A DNA stretch of 10,409 bases. Source: Pelethousia sp034933245. GTDB taxonomy: Bacteria > Bacillota > Clostridia > Christensenellales > CAG-138. A program made the position numbers and the translations under genes. Location: NCBI GenBank assembly GCA_034933245.1, contig JAYFNX010000003.1, forward strand, positions 1-10,409. The letters run 5' to 3'. Shown here one piece after another: positions 1 to 5,930 of this stretch (position 1 is the first letter of the stretch; each line of letters starts with the position of its first letter). The notes under the pieces are model-generated. The model was not told where the DNA came from and ran no database searches. It worked only from the letters and a program-made list of their open reading frames with translations.

Positions 1-730
1 GATGGGCGGGTTGCTCCCCCCGAAAAAGAAAAAACGACGGCTTTCCGTAAAGGAAGCCCGCCGCATTTTGATTCAGGACGAAACGGAGAAGCTCATCGAC
101 ATGGATGAGGTGACCCGGGAAGCTGTGGAAAAGGCCGAGCAGGATGGCATTATCTTTATCGACGAGATAGATAAGATAGCCGGAGCCAGGCAGATGAGCG
201 GCCCGGATGTTTCCCGAGAAGGCGTCCAGCGAGATATCCTGCCCATTGTGGAGGGTTGTACGGTGAATACCAAATACGGCCCGGTGAAGACGGATTTTAT
301 CCTTTTCATCGCCGCAGGCGCTTTCCATGTGGCCAAAGTGACGGATCTGATTCCCGAGCTGCAAGGCCGTTTTCCCATCCGGGTAGAGCTTTCGGCCCTT
401 ACTACGGAGGATTATAAGCGCATTCTCACCCAGCCTGAGCATGCTATTACCAAACAATATGCCGCCCTGCTTAAAACCGATAATATCGTGCTCAGCTTTA
501 CGGAGGACGCTCTCACGGCCATCTCCCAATTTGCCTACAGCGCTAATGAAACCAGTGAGAACATCGGCGCTCGGCGCTTGCACACCATTATGGAAAACCT
601 GCTGGAGGATATTTCCTTTAACGCAGGGGGCGACTATCCCCTTACCAAGGTGGAAGTAGACGAGGCGTATGTAAAAGAGCATATATCCAAGCAATATCAA
701 AACGAGGATTTACAAAAGTTTATTCTGTGA
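1..730 (+). CDS. hslU: HslU (ClpY), ATPase subunit of the HslUV protease; 5' end outside window
   Basis: This is the C-terminal 242 residues or so of the AAA+ unfoldase that feeds proteins to the HslV threonine peptidase in the cytoplasm. Visible in the fragment (counting from base 2) are the Walker B segment IIFIDEID at residues 50-57, a sensor-1-like stretch FIAAGAFH near 102-109, the arginine-finger region GRFPIRVEL at 122-130 and the sensor-2 motif GARRLHT at 189-195. The final residues EDLQKFIL match the HslU tail that inserts into HslV. The Walker A and N-terminal part lie before the window, so the first ATG at base 2 is internal. The remaining I-domain exit is Lys/Arg rich. The stop TGA (728-730) shares its last base with the start of the next gene. 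HslV is probably just upstream, by family habit; this is not visible here. Confidence 0.96.
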   Translation, partial: MGGLLPPKKKKRRLSVKEARRILIQDETEKLIDMDEVTREAVEKAEQDGIIFIDEIDKIAGARQMSGPDVSREGVQRDILPIVEGCTVNTKYGPVKTDFILFIAAGAFHVAKVTDLIPELQGRFPIRVELSALTTEDYKRILTQPEHAITKQYAALLKTDNIVLSFTEDALTAISQFAYSANETSENIGARRLHTIMENLLEDISFNAGGDYPLTKVEVDEAYVKEHISKQYQNEDLQKFIL

Positions 731-1761
731 TGAAAATGAAGCGACTGCGCAACTGCATAGGAAGCCTTGCTCTCGGATCGATCCTCACCGGCTGTGTGGC
801 TGCTGCTAGCACAGCCAATGTGGTCGTTCTGGAGGCGGCTCCCGTTTTAGCCCAAGCGGAGCTTCTTACGCCGGCTCCCATTCAGGAAAACGGGGAAATA
901 TTTACAGCCGGCGCCATGGCGGGGGAAACGGGCGGGCTTGTGCAAATTACCCCGCCGCCTGATATGGTATTGGACGAGTCCCCTGCGTTTACCGGGGAGA
1001 CAGCATCTCCTTCTGCCGCCATAGAGGCCGCGCCTACGCCAACCCAGGAGCCGGAGCCGTCACCCACACCGAAACAAACCGCAAAACCATCCCCTACCCC
1101 CGCTTATCAGGTGGACGAGCTGGATGAATATTTGGACGGCTACGTTAACGCCAAGACCATCAACCTTCGCAAAGGTCCCGGCACGGAATATGATGTGCTG
1201 GGCGAATATGCGCGCTATGACGAGCTGCTTGTGACGGGTACCTGCGAGGAATGGTACCGGGTGAAGCTGGACGGGCTTCGGGGCTACATGCTCAAAGAAT
1301 ATGTAACCGTTGGCAGCGCGCCCACGCCTACGCCCAAGGCCACAGAGAAGCCGAAAGCCACCGCCACGCCCAAGCCAACCGCAACGCCGGAGCCGGAGGC
1401 CACTCGAACGCCCAGCATATCCTCCGAATCCGAAGAGCTATACCTTGCGGCGCAGGTGGTATATAAGGAGGGCGATAAGGGAAGCTATGTGGCGGTGGCC
1501 AACGTGATCTACAACCGGGTATGCAGTAGCAAATTCCCAAACTCGATTTACGATGTGGTTTATCAGAAGAGCCAGTTTTCCACCAGCAGCCTGAAAACCC
1601 CGTCCAGTGCGGCCTTGGCCGCGGTACAGCAAATCTTCGTGGATAAGAATCTGCTTCTTCCCGCTGAGGTGTTGTATTTTCAGGCCGCCAGCAGGGGTAC
1701 CACCCGGGATGGCTACACCTATTACGGTACCTTCGGCGGAAATGTTTTCTTTTACAAATAG
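730..1761 (+). CDS. Lipoprotein with SH3b domain and SleB/CwlJ-like cell-wall hydrolase domain
   Basis: Predicted secreted, membrane-anchored peptidoglycan hydrolase of 343 residues. The N-terminus is basic, then hydrophobic, and ends in a lipobox ILTGC with the lipidated Cys at 22. Residues about 101-126 and 195-228 are Pro/Thr-rich linkers that flank an SH3b domain (about 137-194, containing INLRKGPGTEYDVLG and ending RGYMLKEYVTV), which probably binds cell wall. The C-terminal domain (about 235-343) has the Hydrolase_2 signature: VVYKEG, then AVANVIYNRV, then SQFS, and a GGNVFFYK end. Glu247 aligns by eye with the catalytic Glu of SleB, but the loop after it (EGDKG) is about four residues shorter than the usual EAxGExxxG, so activity is uncertain. 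I chose ATG 730 over GTG 727; it overlaps the hslU stop by one base and has no strong Shine-Dalgarno, suggesting translational coupling. The exact substrate bond is unknown. Confidence 0.85.
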   Translation: MKMKRLRNCIGSLALGSILTGCVAAASTANVVVLEAAPVLAQAELLTPAPIQENGEIFTAGAMAGETGGLVQITPPPDMVLDESPAFTGETASPSAAIEAAPTPTQEPEPSPTPKQTAKPSPTPAYQVDELDEYLDGYVNAKTINLRKGPGTEYDVLGEYARYDELLVTGTCEEWYRVKLDGLRGYMLKEYVTVGSAPTPTPKATEKPKATATPKPTATPEPEATRTPSISSESEELYLAAQVVYKEGDKGSYVAVANVIYNRVCSSKFPNSIYDVVYQKSQFSTSSLKTPSSAALAAVQQIFVDKNLLLPAEVLYFQAASRGTTRDGYTYYGTFGGNVFFYK

Positions 1762-1805
1762 TGCCCTTTTGCGCACAAATAGAATGATGGAACCCGGCAA
1801 AGACT

Positions 1806-1841
1806 AATACCGCTACTTCTTTCAGGAAAGGCGGTATTTTT
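1806..1841 (+). terminator. Terminator-like hairpin with T tract, containing the next gene's ribosome binding site
   Basis: AATACCGC (1806-1813) pairs perfectly with GCGGTATT (1831-1838). An inner CTTTC/GAAAG pairing (1819-1823 with 1826-1830) extends it, and TTTTT (1837-1841) follows. This has the form of an intrinsic terminator for the hslU-lipoprotein transcript. It ends only three bases before the ATG at 1845, and the only purine-rich Shine-Dalgarno candidate for that gene (AGGAAAGG, 1824-1831) lies in its 3' arm. It could therefore also control translation of the next gene. That role is inference. Confidence 0.7.
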
Positions 1842-1844
1842 CGT

Positions 1845-4259
1845 ATGCAGGCAGTCATTATGGCGGGAGGAGAGGGTAAGCGTTTGCGCCCTCTTACCTG
1901 CACCATGCCCAAACCCATGGTACCCTTGCTCAACAAGCCCGTAATCGATTATTGTGTGGAGCTGCTTACGGCCCACGGCATTTCGGATATGGTGGCTACC
2001 CTTCATTATCTTCCCAATATGATTCAGCAGCATTTGGGAGACGGACGGGCCTTTGGCGCAAACATCCGCTATAACATTGAGGATAAACCCCTGGGCACGG
2101 CGGGCAGCGTTCGGGCGGCCGTGGGAGAGATCAACAGCCCTGTTCTGATCCTCAGCGGGGATGCCATTACGGACGTGGATCTATCCGCCCTTGTCGCCCA
2201 GCATGATAAGAGCGGCGCGGCGGCTACCATTGTGCTTAAACGGGTGCAGGTGCCTACGGAATACGGCGTGGCCATCCTGGATGAATCCAATCGCATTACC
2301 CGGTTTTTGGAAAAGCCGCAGCTATCCGAAGTGTTTAGCGATCTGGCAAACACGGGCATCTACCTGCTTGCGCCAGAAGCCATAGAGATGATTCCCAAGG
2401 ATACAAAATATGATTTCAGCATGAACCTGTTTCCCGCCATGCTGAAAGCCGGTATGCGGATCGAAGGCTTTGTGACCGAAAACTATTGGTGTGATATTGG
2501 AGATTTAGAGCAGTATCTCAATGCCCAGCGGGACATGTTGCAGGGCAAATGTACCTTTGAAACCCTGGCGGTGGAACGAGAAGGAATTTGGATTGAGCAT
2601 GGGGCAAAAATATCCTCCGATGCCGCCGTTATGGCCCCTTGCTATATTGGCCGGGAGGCGGAAGTGGCCGCCGGCGCTTTGCTGGCAGATGGAGCGGTGA
2701 TTTGCAGCGGGGTTCGCGTAGGCGCGGGCAGCAGCATCAAGCGCTCCGTGCTCATGGCGGATGCGCGTGTGCGAGAAAATACGGAGATTCGTGGCGCCGT
2801 CCTCTGTGAAGGTTCCCATGTGGAAAGCGGGGCGCAGATATTTGCGCATACGGCCTTGGGAGCGGGGAGCAGCGTGGGCAAAAACTGTTCCATCACCGCG
2901 GGCGCTTCCCTGTGGCCCAATAAACGCCTGGAGGATGATACCGTTTGCGCCGAGGACGTTGTCTGGGATGACGGTATGCAAAAGAGCGGGCTGGATCTAT
3001 GCGTAAAAGGCTTTTCTGACCATGATATGGGGCCCGAGCGGGCAGCCAGGATAGGTGCTTCCTTTGCTGTGGCAAGGAAAGCCGCGGGAAAGGAATTGGC
3101 CGTGGCTACGGATGGAAGCCAGCAGGCGGTTATGCTTAAACATGCCCTTATTTCCGGCATTCTGGCCCAGGGAGCGGACGTGTGCGATTTGGGCTATTGT
3201 TCGTATTCCGCTTATGAACATGCTGTCCTTAGCTTCGGCATGGAGGGCGGGGTCTATATACGCCACGATGGGCAAAGCCCGCACGAAACGGAATTGGTGC
3301 TCTGTGATGAAAAAGGTTGCCAATTGGTCGGCGGCGCCTTCCGGTCCTTCAGGCAGGAACTCCTTGCGGGGCCGCATCATCCTGTTACAGCCAGACGCTT
3401 GGGCATTCTCCAGCCTTTAGGTGGAACAGCGAGGGCATATGAGGCCCATTTGGCCAAAACCATGGGGGCGGTAAAGATACCGGAAACAAACGGGATTAAA
3501 ATTGTTTTGGGCAGAGGAGGCGATGTGTATGACGCCGTCGCCCGTGTTTTGTTGCCCCTCGGTTATACGGTACAGTACATGGACGAGACGGATCCTGAGC
3601 GCCTTCATGGAGCTATGGTGCATGCCGGTGCGGAGCTTGGCCTTGTGCCTGGCCAGGAGGGGGAGCTAACCTGCATATGGCGGGACAGGTATATCCGGGA
3701 AGGCGAGCGCCTTACCATCTTCATCCTTTCCGCATTAAGCGAAGACAGGCTCAAAGGGGAAGTCGTGCTACCCGTGCGGGTGAGCGAAGAGTATGTGGCG
3801 TATATCGAAAGCAGAGGCTGCCTCGTGCGCCGCTGCCCGGACTTAAGAGCCAAATGGCGCAGGCAAGCCCTTGAAGAAAACTGCTATCTTCCCGAGCTGT
3901 TTGAACCGGAGGCCGCCATTTTGCGCCTTACGGAGCTTGGCAGGCTGGAACTTCTCGGCAGCTATCTGGAAGTGATCCCTCGGGCCTATGAGTCCGAAGC
4001 CAATGTGGGTTGCTCCTGGAAGGAGATGGGCAGGGTCCTGCGGAGCCTCGTGGAAACCGAGCGCAGCGAACGGGTGGAGCTGATCGACGGTGTAAAGGTG
4101 AAAAGCGACAATGGCTGGATTCTCGTGCGGCCCAACCGGGATTTTACGGCCTGCCGTATTATTGCAGGAAGCTATAACGCCGAATATGCGAAGGAACTTA
4201 CGGATCTGTATTTGGACAAAGTCCGTTCCATTGCCCAGGACAAAACGGAAAATTCGTGA
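1845..4259 (+). CDS. Sugar-1-phosphate nucleotidyltransferase fused to hexapeptide repeats and a degenerate phosphomannomutase-like region
   Basis: The N-terminal domain (1 to about 235) is a GT-A nucleotidyltransferase: the start AVIMAGGEGKRLRPLT is the nucleotide-binding signature, with KPMVPLLNKP at 23-32, PLGTAG at 82-87, the metal-site LSGDAITDVD at 103-112 and FLEKP at 154-158. It should join a nucleotide to a sugar 1-phosphate, like mannose-1-phosphate guanylyltransferase; the sugar and base cannot be read from sequence. Residues about 250-360 show left-handed beta-helix hexapeptide repeats (for example ICSGVRVGAGSSI). From about 385 to 804 the order of a phosphohexomutase is followed, ending in a domain-IV-like segment (DGVKVKSDNGWILVRPN), but the catalytic loops are gone: RHDGQSP stands where TASHNP is expected, QEGELTCIWRDR where DGDADR is expected, and RPNRDFTA where RPSGTEP is expected. 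It is probably a non-catalytic or regulatory mutase domain. The start is fixed by the N-terminal motif. Confidence 0.88.
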   Translation: MQAVIMAGGEGKRLRPLTCTMPKPMVPLLNKPVIDYCVELLTAHGISDMVATLHYLPNMIQQHLGDGRAFGANIRYNIEDKPLGTAGSVRAAVGEINSPVLILSGDAITDVDLSALVAQHDKSGAAATIVLKRVQVPTEYGVAILDESNRITRFLEKPQLSEVFSDLANTGIYLLAPEAIEMIPKDTKYDFSMNLFPAMLKAGMRIEGFVTENYWCDIGDLEQYLNAQRDMLQGKCTFETLAVEREGIWIEHGAKISSDAAVMAPCYIGREAEVAAGALLADGAVICSGVRVGAGSSIKRSVLMADARVRENTEIRGAVLCEGSHVESGAQIFAHTALGAGSSVGKNCSITAGASLWPNKRLEDDTVCAEDVVWDDGMQKSGLDLCVKGFSDHDMGPERAARIGASFAVARKAAGKELAVATDGSQQAVMLKHALISGILAQGADVCDLGYCSYSAYEHAVLSFGMEGGVYIRHDGQSPHETELVLCDEKGCQLVGGAFRSFRQELLAGPHHPVTARRLGILQPLGGTARAYEAHLAKTMGAVKIPETNGIKIVLGRGGDVYDAVARVLLPLGYTVQYMDETDPERLHGAMVHAGAELGLVPGQEGELTCIWRDRYIREGERLTIFILSALSEDRLKGEVVLPVRVSEEYVAYIESRGCLVRRCPDLRAKWRRQALEENCYLPELFEPEAAILRLTELGRLELLGSYLEVIPRAYESEANVGCSWKEMGRVLRSLVETERSERVELIDGVKVKSDNGWILVRPNRDFTACRIIAGSYNAEYAKELTDLYLDKVRSIAQDKTENS

Positions 4260-4265
4260 TACAAT
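4237..4265 (+). promoter_or_regulatory. Probable extended -10 promoter for trmL
   Basis: AGGACA (4237-4242, 4 of 6 matches to TTGACA) is followed after 17 nt by TACAAT (4260-4265, 5 of 6). The TGA stop codon of the preceding gene supplies the TGn of an extended -10. A start near 4272 would give a leader of about 29 nt. It lies inside the end of a coding region, so the match could be partly fortuitous. Confidence 0.45.
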
Positions 4266-4302
4266 GGACGGAGCTTTGAGCATAAAAGGAGGCCCCGTCC
4301 AT
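4264..4302 (+). promoter_or_regulatory. Inverted repeat flanking the trmL ribosome binding site
   Basis: ATGGACGG (4264-4271) is perfectly complementary to CCGTCCAT (4295-4302), which contains the first two bases of the trmL start codon. The loop carries the Shine-Dalgarno AAGGAGG (4286-4292). In read-through RNA this would place the start codon in a stem. A transcript from the proposed promoter at 4237-4265 would begin after the left arm and lack the stem. A functional role is inferred only. Confidence 0.35.
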
Positions 4303-4762
4303 GTTTCATATCGTATTGGTGGAACCGGAGATTCCCCCGAATACAGGCAATATATCCCGCACCTGCGCCGTAACGGGAACGGCCCTGCACATGGTGCGGC
4401 CCTTTGGTTTTAGCTTAGGTGACAAAATGCTCAAACGCGCCGGTTTGGATTATTGGAGCAGCCTAGAATTGCATTATTACGATGCGTTCGAAGAAGTAGA
4501 GGCCGCCTATCCTAACGCCCGCTTCTTTTTAACTTCCACCCACGCCACCCGCTCCTATGCGGATGTACGCTATCAGGACGGTGATTTTATTGTGTTTGGC
4601 AAGGAAACGGCCGGTTTGGGGAAAGCCTTGCTATCCCGGCGGGAAAAGGATACGATTCGCATCCCTATGCGGCCAGAACAGCGGTCGTTGAATTTATCCA
4701 ATTCCGCTGCCATCGTACTTTATGAAGCGCTGCGCCAAACAGGGTTTCCGGGGCTGCGATAA
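4301..4762 (+). CDS. trmL: tRNA (cytidine/uridine-34-2'-O)-methyltransferase TrmL
   Basis: A SPOUT-fold methyltransferase of 153 residues, the usual length for the TrmL/YibK/CspR family. It uses S-adenosylmethionine to methylate the ribose of the wobble nucleotide of certain leucine tRNAs. The family N-terminus is clear (HIVLVEPEIPPNTGNISRTC), as are the conserved RPFGF at 33-37, the knot motif FGKETAGLG at 99-107 and the cofactor-binding end IRIPMRPEQRSLNLSNSAA at 119-137. AAGGAGG at 4286-4292 sits 8 nt before the ATG. It follows the nucleotidyltransferase by 41 nt and precedes the rplM promoter, so it is probably transcribed from its own promoter, by read-through, or both. Confidence 0.95.
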   Translation: MFHIVLVEPEIPPNTGNISRTCAVTGTALHMVRPFGFSLGDKMLKRAGLDYWSSLELHYYDAFEEVEAAYPNARFFLTSTHATRSYADVRYQDGDFIVFGKETAGLGKALLSRREKDTIRIPMRPEQRSLNLSNSAAIVLYEALRQTGFPGLR

Positions 4763-4798
4763 AATTTTCAAAAATCCTCGGTTTTTGTTACCAAAGGC

Positions 4799-4827
4799 TT
4801 GACAGATAGGCGTATTTTGGGTAGAAT
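4799..4827 (+). promoter_or_regulatory. Strong SigA-type promoter for rplM-rpsI
   Basis: TTGACA (4799-4804, a perfect -35) is separated by exactly 17 nt from TAGAAT (4822-4827, 5 of 6 to TATAAT). It lies 37 nt after the trmL stop and about 105 nt before rplM, as expected for a highly expressed ribosomal protein operon. The transcript should start near 4834. Confidence 0.9.
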
Positions 4828-4840
4828 ATCACTTGTGTGT

Positions 4841-4900
4841 TCTTTAGGATCGGTCTTTGCGGCCACAGCCCCGGAAGCAAGGTACCTCCCATGGAGCAAC
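4841..4900 (+). promoter_or_regulatory. L13-type ribosomal protein leader (structured 5' UTR)
   Basis: The roughly 100-nt untranslated leader of rplM folds. GGTCTTTGC (4852-4860) pairs with GCAAGG-T-ACC (4877-4886), allowing one G-U pair and a short 3'-side bulge. Inside it is a small GGC/GCC stem (4861-4863 with 4868-4870). A second hairpin, CTCC-CAT-GGAG, spans 4886-4896. Position and appearance fit the L13 leader family of Firmicutes, thought to let ribosomal protein L13 repress its own operon. I recognise this from memory of the family, not from an alignment. The limits are approximate. Confidence 0.65.
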
Positions 4901-4933
4901 GTAATTTTCACACTGCTTTTTAGGAGGACAGCC

Positions 4934-5365
4934 ATGAAGACCTATATGGCCAAGGGTGAGACTGTCGAACGCAAGTGGTACGTGGTCGATGCGGAAGGTA
5001 TGGTACTAGGCCGCCTCGCATCCCAGGTAGCCGCTATCCTGCGCGGCAAGCATAAGCCCATATATACCCCCCATGTGGACACCGGCGACCATGTCATCAT
5101 CGTAAATGCGGACAAGGTCACCATGACGGGCAATAAGCTCGATCAAAAGAAATATTACAGGCACACCGGCTATCCCGGCGGCCTTCGCGAAACCTCATAC
5201 CGCGACTTGCTCGAAAAGAAGCCTGAATTCGCTGTGTACGAGGCCATTCGGCGCATGATGCCCAAGGGCCCTCTGGGACGCAAGATGCTCAAGAAAGTCC
5301 GCATTTATGCTGGCACGGAACATCAGCACACAGCCCAGGTCCCCGAAACGCTCGTGCTCAAATAA
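4934..5365 (+). CDS. rplM: Large-subunit ribosomal protein L13 (uL13)
   Basis: This 143-residue protein binds 23S rRNA early in 50S assembly. The sequence is standard for the family: KTYMAKGETVERKWYVVDA at the start, LGRLAS, then GDHVIIVNADKVTMTGNK, YYRHTGYPGG and a MMPKGPLGRKMLKKVRIYAG segment. An in-frame open stretch continues upstream to 4799, but ATG 4934 is right because AGGAGG (4922-4927) sits 6 nt ahead and the upstream part is the promoter and leader. It is followed after 20 nt by rpsI, the classic two-gene operon. If the leader at 4841-4900 works as in relatives, the product limits its own synthesis. Confidence 0.98.
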   Translation: MKTYMAKGETVERKWYVVDAEGMVLGRLASQVAAILRGKHKPIYTPHVDTGDHVIIVNADKVTMTGNKLDQKKYYRHTGYPGGLRETSYRDLLEKKPEFAVYEAIRRMMPKGPLGRKMLKKVRIYAGTEHQHTAQVPETLVLK

Positions 5366-5385
5366 GGGAAAGGAGGAACAAGTAA

Positions 5386-5781
5386 ATGGCTAACATCACG
5401 CAATACCTCGGCACTGGAAGGCGCAAGAAGTCCATTGCTCGCGTTCGTCTCGTTCCCGGCAGCGGTGCAATCACCGTAAACCAGCGCGATTTGGATGATT
5501 ATTTCGGCTATGAGACCCTTAAGATGATCGTGCGGGCTCCGCTGGCCCTTACAGACACCCAGGGCAAGTTCGATGTACGCGTAAACGTGTGCGGCGGTGG
5601 CACTACCGGCCAGGCCGGTGCCATCCGGCATGGTATCGCTCGTGCTCTTATCGCGGTTGATCCGGAATTGCGCGGCGCCTTAAAGCGGGCGGGATTCCTA
5701 ACCCGCGATCCGCGCATGAAGGAGCGCAAAAAGTACGGACTCAAGGCTGCCCGCCGGGCGCCCCAGTTCTCCAAGCGCTAA
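5386..5781 (+). CDS. rpsI: Small-subunit ribosomal protein S9 (uS9)
   Basis: This 131-residue protein of the 30S head has its C-terminal tail reaching the P-site tRNA. It contains the family features YLGTGRRKKSIARVRLVPGSG near the N-terminus, the VCGGGTTGQAGAIRHGIARAL region in the middle and the basic C-terminus ending QFSKR. AGGAGG (5371-5376) lies 9 nt before the ATG. It is co-transcribed with rplM. The stop codon lies in the loop of a weak 5-bp hairpin (AAGCG/CGCTT, 5773-5786) followed by T6, and a stronger terminator follows downstream. Confidence 0.98.
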   Translation: MANITQYLGTGRRKKSIARVRLVPGSGAITVNQRDLDDYFGYETLKMIVRAPLALTDTQGKFDVRVNVCGGGTTGQAGAIRHGIARALIAVDPELRGALKRAGFLTRDPRMKERKKYGLKAARRAPQFSKR

Positions 5782-5806
5782 CGCTTTTTTCCGTTTGTTT
5801 TCCAAT

Positions 5807-5833
5807 GGCTTTGGCTTTTGCCAAGGCCTTTTT
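5807..5833 (+). terminator. Intrinsic terminator of the rplM-rpsI operon
   Basis: GGCTTTGGC (5807-5815) pairs over 9 bp (one G-U) with GCCAAGGCC (5820-5828) around a TTTT loop and is followed by TTTTT (5829-5833). It ends just before the glmM promoter, isolating the two units. Confidence 0.92.
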
Positions 5834-5835
5834 AT

Positions 5836-5864
5836 TTGTGAAATGCATAAGCATGCTGTATAAT
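5836..5864 (+). promoter_or_regulatory. Promoter for glmM
   Basis: TTGTGA (5836-5841, 4 of 6) and a perfect TATAAT (5859-5864) are 17 nt apart. The -35 begins two bases after the T tract of the preceding terminator. Transcription would start near 5871, leaving a leader of about 60 nt. Confidence 0.75.
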
Positions 5865-5930
5865 TATAGACGTATATAACCAAAAGGCTGATATACTGCA
5901 ATAGCATCATGGCAAATTTGGAGGGGGAAG

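Noticed and set aside
1021..1416. Pro/Thr-coding repeats as a possible CRISPR or tandem DNA repeat
   Set aside because: These are low-complexity protein linkers with irregular codons and no regular DNA unit.
1751..1785. Possible promoter TTTACA ... TAGAAT before the nucleotidyltransferase
   Set aside because: The spacer is 23 nt, too long for a SigA promoter.
1328..1936. 202-residue reverse-strand frame opposite the lipoprotein and the next gene's start
   Set aside because: Antisense to two well-supported genes and the hairpin; no known domain and no ribosome binding site seen.
4768..4787. Possible terminator after trmL (CAAAAA ... TTTTTG)
   Set aside because: The stem is almost all A-T with a loop poorly defined by G-C pairs, so it would be unstable.
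5892..5897. Second possible -10 (TATACT) for glmM
   Set aside because: No -35-like hexamer lies 16-18 nt upstream; the perfect TATAAT at 5859 is better.
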